Positions 34,019-43,313 are shown, numbered from the stretch's first letter. The stretch: DNA of 64,000 nucleotides from an uncultured Clostridia bacterium (GCA_934271235.1 CAKQQT010000010.1:1-64000), one strand, 5' to 3'. The notes: a model not told the origin generated them from the letters alone. Numbers and translations are program-made.

Positions 34019-35407
34019 CTATTCAATACCCTCGCCTTGATATTCTTTGCCGCCGTTCTTCTTCTTGAAGTAGTAATATACGCCGGCGCTGACTACCATG
34101 ACACCGATGCCGATCAGTCCGGACTTCGGCGCGTCGATCAATTCATTTACCATCAGGATCAGATAAGCGATGCAGGTCAGGACGATCGTAACTTTGCCGC
34201 CCCATACCTTATACGGTCTTTCCAGATCCGGATATTTCTTTCGCATAATCAGTACGGCAAATACCGTCATCGCGTTCAGGATGGAAGTCGCGAAGATCAG
34301 CATATCCGTCAGATCCTGCAGGCTGTTGAAGATGACCAGGAAGATCGCCATCGCGGAGGAGATCATGATGCCGTAGCTCGGTACGCCGTGCTTTTCGTCC
34401 AGATGTCCGAAGATCTTAGGGAAATAGCCCTCATGTGCCATTGCGTAATAGGTACGCGGGTCGCAAAGCGTATTGACGTTTGCCGATCCGACAATGCCGA
34501 TCGTCATGCAGATCAGGACCAGCCAGGTCCCGGTTCCGCCCAGTGTTCTGGAAACGACTTCATTTCCCAGATACAGGTTTCCGTCGCTGATCATGGTTGT
34601 GATATCTTCGATCGGAAGTACCTTGTACACTGCCAGATAGAATAAGGTATAAATGAGCGTTACGCCTACCAGAGAAACGATGATAGCAAACGGAAGGTCT
34701 TTTTTCGGATTGCGCATTTCTTCCGCGACTGTATTCAGATTATACCAGCCGTCATAAGCCCACATCGAAGCGAACGTCGCGAAGCCGACCATCGAGATCA
34801 CGCTGACTACGTTTCCGCCCTCTGCGCTGGTCCCTTCCAGAGAAAGGGACAGATCCGGATCCTGTTGTCCGGTCGCCAGTCCCACGATAATGATCAGCAG
34901 GATCGGAACCAGACGGATCACCATCGAAAAGTTCTGATAAAGGGTCATCTCTTTTACGCCGAGAAGATTGATCGTCATTAATAATAAGATAATTGCGATC
35001 GCGATCACTTTCACCATGACATCGCTGATGTCAAATACGGTCCTGTATGCGGTCACCGCTGCCATAGCCAGAGCTGCAACGCCGCCGGATCCTACCAGCA
35101 GGAAGCAGGAAAATCCATTCAGGAATCCCCACATCGGGCTGTATGCTCTGCTCAGATAGATGGTCTGTCCGCCCGCGACCGGCATACTTGCGCCGAGTTC
35201 CGCAAAGCACAGACCGGAAATAATCGTGATAAGTCCGCCGACGATCCACGCTACCAGAGACCATCCCAAGTTCATTCCGGTTCTTTCCAAAACATAGCTG
35301 CCCAAATAGTATACACCGGATCCGATCACCATACCGGCGACAATGCTGATGCCGCTGAAAGGTCCGATTGCTTTCTTGAAGCTGCCTTCATGATTCTGCT
35401 TGTCCAT
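34019..35407 (-). CDS. APC-superfamily amino-acid permease, LAT type
   Basis: 462 residues, twelve hydrophobic helices. The unwound TM1 (GISIVAGMVIGSGVYYLGSY) and TM6 (SMWAYDGWYNLNTVAEEMRNP) wordings are those of L-type amino-acid transporters and exchangers. The Lys-rich end (KKKNGGKEYQG) is cytoplasmic. It sits between the dipeptidase and the transglutaminase-like gene, with 9- and 15-bp gaps, and should move the amino acids or dipeptides that the operon handles. Confidence 0.92.
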   Translation of the reverse strand: MDKQNHEGSFKKAIGPFSGISIVAGMVIGSGVYYLGSYVLERTGMNLGWSLVAWIVGGLITIISGLCFAELGASMPVAGGQTIYLSRAYSPMWGFLNGFSCFLLVGSGGVAALAMAAVTAYRTVFDISDVMVKVIAIAIILLLMTINLLGVKEMTLYQNFSMVIRLVPILLIIIVGLATGQQDPDLSLSLEGTSAEGGNVVSVISMVGFATFASMWAYDGWYNLNTVAEEMRNPKKDLPFAIIVSLVGVTLIYTLFYLAVYKVLPIEDITTMISDGNLYLGNEVVSRTLGGTGTWLVLICMTIGIVGSANVNTLCDPRTYYAMAHEGYFPKIFGHLDEKHGVPSYGIMISSAMAIFLVIFNSLQDLTDMLIFATSILNAMTVFAVLIMRKKYPDLERPYKVWGGKVTIVLTCIAYLILMVNELIDAPKSGLIGIGVMVVSAGVYYYFKKKNGGKEYQGEGIE

Positions 35408-35422
35408 TTTATCCTCCTGTTC

Positions 35423-36379
35423 TTATATACATTCTTTCAAAACACGAATAACATTTTTGAAGCAGAGTTTTTCGATCGTTTCCGCCGAAAACTCTCTTTC
35501 CAGATTTGCGATTAACCTTGTAAATCCCTCATAATCTCCCATTTCCAGTCTGCAGTTGATCCCGTCAAAGTCCGATCCGAACGCGACGCATTCCTCTCCC
35601 ATGACCCGGATCATGTGCCGGATGTGTGCCGTGATATCTTCGATTGCGGAAACCTCTGCGTCTTTTCGCAGGAACGGTGCGTAAAAGTTCACGCCGACCA
35701 CACCGCCTGCTTCTGCGATACATTTCAGCTGTTCGTCCGTCAGATTCCGTGAATGATCGCACAGCGCTCTCGCACAGGAGTGGGAAGCCACAAAAGGTTT
35801 TTTGCTGTATCTGGCAACATCGTAAAATCCCCCCTCTGACAAGTGGGAAACGTCTACGATCATTCCCAGATCATTCATTCTCTCGACCACTTCGATGCCG
35901 AATTCCTTCAGTCCCCGCTGATGTTCCGCCGCGTCCTTGCTGTGCGGGAACCCGATACAGTTTTCGTAATTCCACAGCAGGGTCATCAGCCGAACGCCTT
36001 TCTCATACAAAATCTGCAGCCGTTCCGGTCTGCCGTCTAACAGTACCCCGTCTTCGATCGTCAAAAGGGATGATATCTTTCCGGCCTGCTGATTTCGCGC
36101 AAGATCCGCAAAGGATTCTACCGGAGCAAGAATGTCGCGGTTCTCTGCGAGCTGCTGACGGTAAAGCTTCTCAATTTTCAAAAACAGTTCATAGGGACTC
36201 AGCGTAATGTTTTCCTCCTCAGCTGCTTTTCCCGAGATCAGATAAGCCGCGAAGAACTGCAAGAGTCCTCCGGTTCTCTGCATCTTTTCCAGATCGATAT
36301 GGAGGTCGTTCTTTCTCAGGGGCTTATTCCGAAGATAACATTCGAGCAGTGTATCACAATGCATGTCAATGAACTGCAT
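35423..36379 (-). CDS. Membrane dipeptidase (M19, renal dipeptidase family)
   Basis: 318 residues, TIM-barrel amidohydrolase. Metal ligands are visible as DMHCDT (His, Asp), Glu in LTIEDG, His in DVSHLSEGG and FVASHS, and Asp in GSDFDG. Members hydrolyse dipeptides, including D-amino-acid-containing ones and some beta-lactams. No signal peptide, so cytoplasmic. ATG with GGAGG 8 bases upstream, about 33 bases after the predicted start of a sigma-54 transcript; it is the first gene of that operon. Confidence 0.95.
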   Translation of the reverse strand: MQFIDMHCDTLLECYLRNKPLRKNDLHIDLEKMQRTGGLLQFFAAYLISGKAAEEENITLSPYELFLKIEKLYRQQLAENRDILAPVESFADLARNQQAGKISSLLTIEDGVLLDGRPERLQILYEKGVRLMTLLWNYENCIGFPHSKDAAEHQRGLKEFGIEVVERMNDLGMIVDVSHLSEGGFYDVARYSKKPFVASHSCARALCDHSRNLTDEQLKCIAEAGGVVGVNFYAPFLRKDAEVSAIEDITAHIRHMIRVMGEECVAFGSDFDGINCRLEMGDYEGFTRLIANLEREFSAETIEKLCFKNVIRVLKECI

Positions 36380-36421
36380 GCGGTTGCCTCCTCTCTTCTC
36401 ATTTTCTTCGCAAAATATTAA

Positions 36422-36437
36422 CGCAAATTCTATGCCA
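36422..36437 (-). promoter_or_regulatory. Sigma-54 (-24/-12) promoter
   Basis: On the minus strand TGGCATAGAATTTGCG: the invariant GG and GC are exactly 10 bases apart and the flanks match TGGCAc...TTGCa. It lies 43 bases before the dipeptidase ATG. An enhancer-binding protein with GAFTGA is encoded 1 kb upstream and repeats suitable as its binding sites are at 36510-36544. Confidence 0.85.
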
Positions 36438-36509
36438 TCTTTTTTTGTGTCGAAAATGCCGAAAAAAAAGGTTTTTCATGGGCAAAAAACTTCAGATTTC
36501 GATTTTTGT

Positions 36510-36544
36510 GTTCTTTTTTCAGATTTTCGTTCTTTTTTCAGAAC
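36510..36544. promoter_or_regulatory. Tandem upstream activator sites
   Basis: GTTCTTTTTTCAGA at 36510-36523 recurs at 36529-36542 with a 19-bp period; the second copy is a GTTCT-6-AGAAC inverted repeat. The sites lie about 85-120 bp upstream of the -12 box, the usual distance for enhancer-binding proteins of sigma-54. Confidence 0.65.
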
Positions 36545-36548
36545 AGTT

Positions 36549-37349
36549 TCATTCCGGTTTCTGTGCTGCTTCTCCGCACATGCAGGCGATATCTTTCATG
36601 ATCCCCTCCGCGCGTTTTGCCGCGATCCGATTAGTGCTCATGCACAGGATGAACGGATTTTCTGTCATAACGACTGCCGCGTCGTGAAGGGCGGCAATGT
36701 CAAAGCCGGTCTGCTGCGCGACCGAGATTCCTTTGTCCGAAAAGACGGAGAGGATATCGCGCCGCTGATGGTAGGAAAGGATCCGCAGCATCTCTTCACT
36801 GGCAGCCGTGGAGATCAGCTGCTTTTTGTACAGCCTGCGCAGAAGACTGCCGATCTCCCGGATCGAATGATAATTGTGCTTTTCAGGGTCGATCTCATCC
36901 CATTCAAAGAGCATGCAGCTTATTTTCGTTTTGGTCAGGCCGAGCTTTTTCATGGTATCGTTCACCTGCTCCATTCCGACGATCGACAGCAGGATATCAA
37001 AAGCGGAATTATCGCTGATCACTATCATCAGATAGACCAGATCCTTGATTGTCAGTTCCATGCCTTTATGCAGGAACCCCAAAACGCCCACCGTCGTTTC
37101 GTATTCGTTTTCGGGGATCGCAAGCGGAGGTTCTTTCTCTAAGATATAGGTATCGTCAAGATGAAGGATTCCTTCTTCCACCTGTCGATACACTTCGATC
37201 ATCAGAACAAGTTTCGCAATGCCCAGAGACGGAAAAACGTCACAGTTCCCGACAAAGAAACTGATATCCCGCTTTACATCGTGATAATATACGCCGATCT
37301 CGCCTTGTAAATTACCGATCCGTTCCCGGATCCTGTCCGGTAGTCTCAT
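36549..37349 (-). CDS. Class A beta-lactamase-fold protein lacking the catalytic serine
   Basis: 266 residues, no signal peptide. The fold follows class A serine beta-lactamases: the region where SxxK is expected reads FPSLGIAKLVLM, so Gly43 replaces Ser while Lys46 remains; SDN (112-114) is intact; the KTG strand reads AQQTGFD (213-215), with Gln for Lys. Nearby Ser41 is offset by two residues. The protein is thus probably a binding or regulatory relic rather than a hydrolase. Its ATG overlaps the stop of the sigma-54 activator gene (ATGA), so it is made with that activator and may present a ligand to it. Confidence 0.82.
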   Translation of the reverse strand: MRLPDRIRERIGNLQGEIGVYYHDVKRDISFFVGNCDVFPSLGIAKLVLMIEVYRQVEEGILHLDDTYILEKEPPLAIPENEYETTVGVLGFLHKGMELTIKDLVYLMIVISDNSAFDILLSIVGMEQVNDTMKKLGLTKTKISCMLFEWDEIDPEKHNYHSIREIGSLLRRLYKKQLISTAASEEMLRILSYHQRRDILSVFSDKGISVAQQTGFDIAALHDAAVVMTENPFILCMSTNRIAAKRAEGIMKDIACMCGEAAQKPE

Positions 37350-39118
37350 AGTTTCGTCTCCTCCGGGTATTCATCAATTCCGTACTGGTGCACTTTTTCA
37401 AACAGATTTGTCTTGCTGACGCCTAAATATTCCGCAACCAGTCTTCGATTGCCGGAAAACTGGACAAAAGCTGCTTGAATCAGTTCTTTTTCATAGAGTT
37501 TCATCTTTTCTTTCAGGCTCCTGGTGATTGCGCTTCCCGCGATATGATTATCGAGGATCACATCGTCTGCGCGGATAAAGTTTCCCTCCGATAGGACCGC
37601 CGCTTTTTCCAGAACGTTTTCCAGTTCACGGATGTTTCCGGGCCATTGATATTGTTTCATTTTTTGAAGCGCGTCGTCGGTCAGCATCAGCGGTTCGATC
37701 TCCAAACGCGCGCAGATCGCCGGAAGCGTATCCTCGATAATGCTGTACAAATCGGCGATCCGTTCCCGCAGCGGCGGAAGCTTGATCGGAAATACGCTGA
37801 TCCGATAATAAAGATCTTCCCGAAACTTCCCCTCTTTTACCATGCGCTCCAGATCGCGGTTCGTCGCTACGATCAGCCGGACATCGGTCGATATCTTCCG
37901 GGTGCCGCCGACGCGATAAAAGGTTCCCTCCTGCAAGACCTCCAACAGCTTTCCTTGCAGCAGCAGCGGCAGTTCCGATATTTCATCCAGGAACAGGGTC
38001 CCACCCTTTGCTAATTCAAAATAGCCGATCTTTCCGCCTTTTTTGGCTCCGGTGAACGCGCCGTCCTCATAACCGAACAGCTCGCTTTCGATCAGGTTGT
38101 AGGCAATGGCCGCGCAGTTCACGTTGATAAACGGCCCGTCGGCACGGCGGCTGTTCTTATGGATCTCCTTAGCAAGGAAAGTTTTTCCGGTACCGCTCTC
38201 TCCGGTCAATACAATAGTAACATTTTTGCGGCAGACTTTTTCCAGATTGCGGTTGATCTCCGCGATGTTCTTTCCGTCTCCGCGCAGCCGCGCCTCGCAT
38301 CCCAGTTCATTCCTCCCGATCTTGATCTCATCGCTGCGGAACAGGCGGTCGTAGATCTTCGTCTTCTCCTTGACAAATTCCAAATATTCTTTCTCGTCTC
38401 CGATCGAAAAGATCGGCCGGCTCTTGCTCAATTCCCCTATTTGCATGGAAAGCTTGGAGATTGCAGCGGCTCTTCCGTTCACACTGCAATAGACGATTGC
38501 ATCCAGAGCTGCCTTGCTCAGATCTTCCATCGCATGGAGGATACTGTCCTCAAAAAAATTTTCCGGCAGATCGTTCGTCTCGCCCTCCATATATCCCGAA
38601 AAAACTCCTCCCTGCAGGATGGTCCGCATCTGTGCTGCCGTACTCTCAGGTCTGCTGAAATAACGGACGCGTCCGCGTCGGATAAAGATCAAAAGTCCTG
38701 CCTTGATCTCGGCAGCCGAACGCCGATAGTGCTGATCGCCGGCCGTGATGCAGACAGTTTCCTCGATCAGCTCAACACGGATCGGCACTTGCGAAAAGAC
38801 GGTATCCAACAGTACCGGTTCCCCAACAAGAGCCTCGCTGCTTTCCCATTGTTTTATCAGCGGAAAGCAATCCGGATTCTCGTATTGAAACAAGACCAAA
38901 CTCCAGGTATCGTTCGCAGGCAGCGCATGCTGCGCCTGCTCTTCCCGGATGCAGTCGGCGGCATGTTTTCCCAGATACAGCACCAGATCTCCGTTCTCAG
39001 CCGTACCCCTTCCGTACCAGCGGATATTTTTTCCGTCATTCCTCGTAAATTTCAGTGCTTCTTCGTTCAGAAGCGCAACGTTTCCTTCCCGGTCAATCGC
39101 AAAATAGCCTAAATCCAC
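37346..39118 (-). CDS. Sigma-54-dependent enhancer-binding protein with PAS-like sensor
   Basis: 590 residues from the GTG at 39118 (GGAGGAGGA upstream); the frame extends to 39166 but runs into the thrS terminator. N-terminal PAS-like region (LGYFAIDREGNVALLNEEAL) and a linker of about 240 residues, then the AAA+ domain: Walker A GESGTGKT (306-313), GAFTGA loop (353-358), Walker B GTLFLDEISEL, sensor RLIVATNRDLE. The C-terminus is a Fis-type helix-turn-helix (GNRRLVAEYLGVSKTNLFEK). It should activate the -24/-12 promoter at 36422-36437. Confidence 0.95.
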   Translation of the reverse strand: MDLGYFAIDREGNVALLNEEALKFTRNDGKNIRWYGRGTAENGDLVLYLGKHAADCIREEQAQHALPANDTWSLVLFQYENPDCFPLIKQWESSEALVGEPVLLDTVFSQVPIRVELIEETVCITAGDQHYRRSAAEIKAGLLIFIRRGRVRYFSRPESTAAQMRTILQGGVFSGYMEGETNDLPENFFEDSILHAMEDLSKAALDAIVYCSVNGRAAAISKLSMQIGELSKSRPIFSIGDEKEYLEFVKEKTKIYDRLFRSDEIKIGRNELGCEARLRGDGKNIAEINRNLEKVCRKNVTIVLTGESGTGKTFLAKEIHKNSRRADGPFINVNCAAIAYNLIESELFGYEDGAFTGAKKGGKIGYFELAKGGTLFLDEISELPLLLQGKLLEVLQEGTFYRVGGTRKISTDVRLIVATNRDLERMVKEGKFREDLYYRISVFPIKLPPLRERIADLYSIIEDTLPAICARLEIEPLMLTDDALQKMKQYQWPGNIRELENVLEKAAVLSEGNFIRADDVILDNHIAGSAITRSLKEKMKLYEKELIQAAFVQFSGNRRLVAEYLGVSKTNLFEKVHQYGIDEYPEETKL

Positions 39119-39154
39119 GTGTCCTCCTCCATCCTCCGTTTCCGGCGATGTGAC

Positions 39155-39189
39155 AAAAACAGCCAATCCTTCCGATGCGAATTGGCTGT
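39155..39189 (-). terminator. Rho-independent terminator of thrS
   Basis: On the minus strand ACAGCCAAT, 13-base loop, ATTGGCTGT, then five T; 13 bases past the thrS stop at 39202. It insulates thrS from the sigma-54 regulator gene. Confidence 0.92.
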
Positions 39190-39201
39190 TTGAAACTTTT
39201 C

Positions 39202-40947
39202 TTACATTGCTTTTGTCTTGATCTCTTCCAGCAGTTTGGCTGTGAAGTCTTCCACGGACATTTCGCCGAGTTCGCCGACCTTGCTCGAGCGGACGGTCAG
39301 CGTGCCGGCTTCGGCTTCTCTCTCGCCGATCACGCAGATATAGCTGTCTCTCTCGTTTCTGGCTTCTCTGAGCTTGTAGCCGATCTTTTCATTGCGGATA
39401 TCGATCTCAACACGCAGACCTGCTTCTTCCAGTTTTGCCGCGACTTTCTGCGCATACGGCGCGTATTTTTCGGTTACGGTCAAAAGCTTTACCTGTACCG
39501 GCGCCAGCCACAGCGGGAACTTGCCGGCGCAGTGCTCGATCAAGATACCGATGAACCGTTCGATCGAACCGAAAATTACACGGTGGATCATGATCGGTCT
39601 GTGCTTTTCGCCGTCCGGTCCGACATAAGTCAGGTCGAATCTCTGCGGCATCTGCATATCCAACTGGATCGTGCCGCACTGCCAGGTCCTGCCGATGGAA
39701 TCCTGCAGGTGGAAGTCCAGCTTCGGACCGTAGAACGCGCCGTCACCCTCGTTGATGACGAACGGAACGCCCATTTCTTCGATCGCGTTGCGGAGCGCGC
39801 CCTCTGCCATTTCCCATTCTTCGTCGGTTCCCATTGAATCTTCCGGTCTGGTGGAAAGCTCTACATGGTATTCAAAGCCGAACATCTTGTAGACATCGTC
39901 GCAGAATTTCGCGACCGCCTTGATCTCTTCGTTGACCTGCTCCGGCAGCATGAAGATATGCGCGTCGTCCTGCGTAAAGGTACGGACTCTCATCAAGCCA
40001 TGCAGCGCGCCGGAAAGCTCATGTCTGTGTACCTGGCCGAGCTCACCGCAGCGGATCGGGAAATCACGGTAAGACCACATCTTGCGCTTGTATACCAGCA
40101 TGGAACCCGGACAGTTCATCGGCTTGATCGCGTAATCTTCGCCGTCGATCTTGGTGAAATACATATTGTCCTTATAATGATCCCAGTGTCCGGAGGTCCT
40201 CCAAAGCTGCTCGTTGAGGATCAGCGGTGTCTTGATTTCCTCGTAGCCTCTCTTCTTGTGCTCCGCTCTCCAAAAAGCTTCCAGCTCGTTGCGGATGATC
40301 ATGCCCTTCGGGAGGAAGAACGGGAATCCAGGGCCTTCTTCCGTCAGCATGAACAGATCCATTTCCTTACCGATCTTACGGTGATCCCGCTTCTTTGCTT
40401 CCTCCAGTTTCGCAATATAATCATCAAGTTCTTCCTGCGTCGGGAACGCGGTCGCGTAGATCCTCTGCAGCATCGCGCGGTCGGAGTCGCCTCTCCAGTA
40501 AGCGCCCGCAACGCTCATCAGCTTGAACGCCTTGATCTGGCCGGTGGATTCCATGTGCGGACCCGCGCAGAGATCGGTAAAGTCACCCTGTGTATACAGC
40601 GTGATGACCGCGTCTTCCGGCAGATCCCGGATCAGTTCTACCTTGTAGTCCTGATTCCGCTCTTTGAAGAATTTCAGCGCTTCTTCTCTGGAAACTTCAG
40701 TTCTGACCAGCGGCAGGTTCTGCTGCACGATCTTTTTCATTTCCTTCTGGATCTTGAGGAAATCCTCTTCGGTGAATTTATGCTCAGATTCCATATCATA
40801 ATAGAAACCGTTGTCGATAGCCGGACCGATCGCGAATTTGGTGTCCGGCCACAGGTGCTGGATGGCCTGCGCCATGATGTGCGAAGCAGTATGTCTGTAG
40901 GTATGTCTTACCTGTTCATCTTCCCAGTTTAATTTTTCTTTTGCCAT
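39202..40947 (-). CDS. thrS: Threonyl-tRNA synthetase, lacking the TGS domain
   Basis: 581 residues; the usual enzyme is near 640 because of an N-terminal TGS domain, here absent (the protein starts directly at the editing domain with HTASHIMAQAIQHLWP). The catalytic core has class II motifs (GMIIRNELEAFWR, IKPMNCPGSMLVY, FRCGELGQVHRHE-like stretch, and a complete anticodon-binding domain at the end). Charges tRNA-Thr. No T-box leader is visible in the 160 bp upstream. It lies after the wall-polymer operon but has its own terminator. Confidence 0.97.
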   Translation of the reverse strand: MAKEKLNWEDEQVRHTYRHTASHIMAQAIQHLWPDTKFAIGPAIDNGFYYDMESEHKFTEEDFLKIQKEMKKIVQQNLPLVRTEVSREEALKFFKERNQDYKVELIRDLPEDAVITLYTQGDFTDLCAGPHMESTGQIKAFKLMSVAGAYWRGDSDRAMLQRIYATAFPTQEELDDYIAKLEEAKKRDHRKIGKEMDLFMLTEEGPGFPFFLPKGMIIRNELEAFWRAEHKKRGYEEIKTPLILNEQLWRTSGHWDHYKDNMYFTKIDGEDYAIKPMNCPGSMLVYKRKMWSYRDFPIRCGELGQVHRHELSGALHGLMRVRTFTQDDAHIFMLPEQVNEEIKAVAKFCDDVYKMFGFEYHVELSTRPEDSMGTDEEWEMAEGALRNAIEEMGVPFVINEGDGAFYGPKLDFHLQDSIGRTWQCGTIQLDMQMPQRFDLTYVGPDGEKHRPIMIHRVIFGSIERFIGILIEHCAGKFPLWLAPVQVKLLTVTEKYAPYAQKVAAKLEEAGLRVEIDIRNEKIGYKLREARNERDSYICVIGEREAEAGTLTVRSSKVGELGEMSVEDFTAKLLEEIKTKAM

Positions 40948-41109
40948 GATGGATAGCTTCCTTTCTTGAATATCTGTTTTTTTCGTTTTGTCGTTCTGAT
41001 CGCGCTGTCATGCCGGGTCTTGCCCAAGAAAACATGCGCGCGGGATGCACGGCTGTGTCAGGCGGCGCATCGGTTCGTCCGGAATTGTTCTGCCGGTTCC
41101 GGCCCCGTT

Positions 41110-42534
41110 CTAGGTGCCTTGTACCGGAGCGTCTCCTGTCAGTCCGCCGCTCTGTGTCTGGGCAGAAGCCGCAGGCTCAGTGGTCGGATCCGTCGGCGTG
41201 GTCGGGTCGGTCGGTGTGACCGGATCGGTCGGTGTGACCGGATCGGTCGGTGTGGCCGGATCGGTCGGTGTGGTCGGATCCGTCGGCGTGGTCGGGTCAG
41301 TCGGATCGGTACCCGGGTTGTAGTTCGGGTCGTCCGGATCGTCGATATCACCCGGATCGGTCGGATCCGGATCCGTCGGCGTCACCGGCGTATCCTTTCC
41401 GCTCTCCCCGTCTTTTTCCTTTTCCAGTTCTTTCGCATCTCTTGCTGCCTGGATCCGGCGGATGATCTCATTGCTGATCGTATTGACGGTAGCGGACGGT
41501 GTGTAATCCTCCTGTCCGAAAACTTCCTGATGCAGCGAGGTCGTGTTCGCGGTCAGGCTGCCGCCCGGGAATACATAGGAGATCCCCTTGATCAGGCCGG
41601 TCGTCCACTTGTATGGCCAGCCGCTTCCGGAAGAGATATTGTAATTCGGCAATCTGACGCCGAGCGCCAGGATATCGTTCATGGTCAGGTTTGTCTTTAC
41701 CTGCGGGACCGCCATATCGATGATCTTCTTCACATCGCTGAAAGGCATCTTTTTGACCTTCTGGAAGACCAGTGAAACGACTGTACGCATTCTTTCGGTG
41801 CGCTTAATATCATCGCCGGTGCCCTTACGGATCCGTCCGTAGGAAACCGCCTGCACGCCCTCCAGGGTCTGTACGCCCGGTTTCTTGACGAGCTGGTAGT
41901 CCTTTTTGCCGATGTTCTTCGCGGTCTGCTTGGTATATTTGTTCAGCTGATTGATCTCGTACTGCTGCACATCGACCGTGATGCCGCCGACCGCGTCGAC
42001 TACATCCGCAACGGTCTTGAAGTTTACGATGACATACTGGCTGAGGTCAATATCCAACGCCTGATTCAGTGACTTCATCGTCATCTCCGGTCCGCCGTAA
42101 ACGCAGGCGTGCGTGATCTTATCATAGGTCGAAGTATCGCCCAGCTTCAGGTACGTATCACGGTACACGGAGGTCAAGGTCACATCGTTGGTCTCTTCAT
42201 TGATGCTGGCGATCATGATCATGTCGCTGCGGGTGCCTTTGATGTTGTTCATATCACGAGAGTCCACGCCCAGCAGCAGGATGTTGATGTAGCCGTCGAC
42301 ACCAACTAAGGAAAGGTCATAGTCCTCCGGCGTCGGCTCATGCATCTCGTCCACGACGCGGTTCATGTAGTTCCATACGATCGCGCCGACGATGACAGCC
42401 GCCAAAAGCAGGATGATCACGACCAAAGCCACGATCTTTTTCCAGGTCTTCATTTCTTTGATTTTTTGTGCCAGAGATTTTTTCTGCGGCACTTCAATGC
42501 CGTTTATCTCCCGGCGCTTGTCTGCTCTGCTCAT
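41110..42534 (-). CDS. LytR-CpsA-Psr family wall glycopolymer ligase with repeat tail
   Basis: 474 residues. Cytoplasmic basic lead, TM at about 35-58, then the LCP domain: GYINILLLGVDSRD, GTRSDMIMIASI, VYRDTYLKLGD carry the phosphate-binding Asp and Arg residues. LCP enzymes move lipid-linked polymers onto peptidoglycan. The C-terminal 100 residues are a Thr/Pro/Asp repeat tail (18-bp DNA unit at 41182-41307) and end AASAQTQSGGL. It overlaps the ABC ATPase gene by 4 bases and closes the polymer operon. Confidence 0.94.
   Translation of the reverse strand: MSRADKRREINGIEVPQKKSLAQKIKEMKTWKKIVALVVIILLLAAVIVGAIVWNYMNRVVDEMHEPTPEDYDLSLVGVDGYINILLLGVDSRDMNNIKGTRSDMIMIASINEETNDVTLTSVYRDTYLKLGDTSTYDKITHACVYGGPEMTMKSLNQALDIDLSQYVIVNFKTVADVVDAVGGITVDVQQYEINQLNKYTKQTAKNIGKKDYQLVKKPGVQTLEGVQAVSYGRIRKGTGDDIKRTERMRTVVSLVFQKVKKMPFSDVKKIIDMAVPQVKTNLTMNDILALGVRLPNYNISSGSGWPYKWTTGLIKGISYVFPGGSLTANTTSLHQEVFGQEDYTPSATVNTISNEIIRRIQAARDAKELEKEKDGESGKDTPVTPTDPDPTDPGDIDDPDDPNYNPGTDPTDPTTPTDPTTPTDPATPTDPVTPTDPVTPTDPTTPTDPTTEPAASAQTQSGGLTGDAPVQGT
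41182..41307. repeat. 18-bp tandem repeat, about seven units, in the LCP tail
   Basis: Units such as GGTCGGATCCGTCGGCGT and GACCGGATCGGTCGGTGT follow without gaps. They encode the Pro/Thr/Asp tail of the LCP protein, six residues per unit. Such tracts expand and contract by slippage; unit number may vary between strains. Confidence 0.9.
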
Positions 42535-43313
42535 TCGGTAAATATCCCCCTCTTTTTCTTGATTCGCGCAATCCTCGCGGCATCTTCCTCCAGCATCTTC
42601 TGGTAGAAATCGGCGGCTTCATTGATCTCTCCGTCAAAAAGGAGCGTTCCCAGCCGCATGACCATGCCGCGTTTACAGAATGCCTTTGCCACCCCTGTGG
42701 AATGCGTTACAAATAAAAACGTTACATTTTCTTCGTTGACAATGTGGTTGATCTTTTCGGTACATTTTTTCTTGAACTCGCTGTCGCCGACACTGAGCGC
42801 TTCGTCCACGATCAGGATCTCCGGATCAATGCTGACATTGATCGCGAAGCCCAGTCTGGCTTTCATACCGCTCGAATAGGTGCGGACCGGCTGGTCGATG
42901 TAGTCGCCCAGATCCGCGAATTCGATGATCTCCGGCTCCAGCTTGCGGACTTCCGCATCGGAAAGTCCCATCAGCTGCCCGCGGAAATAAATGTTTTCCC
43001 GTCCGGTAAACTCCGGATCAAAGCCTGCGGTCAGTTCCAGCAGCGCGCTGACTCTGCCGTCGACCGTGATCTCTCCGGAAGTCGGATAGGTCACGCCGGT
43101 GATCATTTTGAGGATCGTGGATTTTCCCGCGCCGTTCTTGCCGAACAACGCGACGGATTCCCCTTTTTGTATGGAAAAGGAAAGATCGTTGACCGCGATC
43201 TTTTCCTTGTATTTTGCTTTTTTACTGAACAAAGACTTGAAGCGCTGCCGGTCGCTCTTGAACAGCTTGTACATCTTTGTCACATGATCGAATCGAATGA
43301 CTGTTTTGTCCAT
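42531..43313 (-). CDS. ABC transporter ATP-binding protein for polysaccharide/teichoic acid export
   Basis: 260 residues from the ATG at 43313; the longer frame is discarded because it covers the permease gene. Walker A FGKNGAGKST, signature VRTYSSGMKARLGFA, Walker B ILIVDEALSVGD. The signature YSSGMKARL is specific to TagH/Wzt/RfbB-type exporters. With the permease at 43361-44167 it should flip a lipid-linked glycopolymer across the membrane. Confidence 0.95.
   Translation of the reverse strand: MDKTVIRFDHVTKMYKLFKSDRQRFKSLFSKKAKYKEKIAVNDLSFSIQKGESVALFGKNGAGKSTILKMITGVTYPTSGEITVDGRVSALLELTAGFDPEFTGRENIYFRGQLMGLSDAEVRKLEPEIIEFADLGDYIDQPVRTYSSGMKARLGFAINVSIDPEILIVDEALSVGDSEFKKKCTEKINHIVNEENVTFLFVTHSTGVAKAFCKRGMVMRLGTLLFDGEINEAADFYQKMLEEDAARIARIKKKRGIFTE

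Noticed and set aside
40948..41109. T-box leader for thrS
   Set aside because: No GGTGG-type specifier loop features or AGGGTGGNACCGCG sequence are found in this gap.
41182..41307. Possible CRISPR or integration repeats
   Set aside because: Spacer-less 18-bp units in frame with the LCP protein tail.
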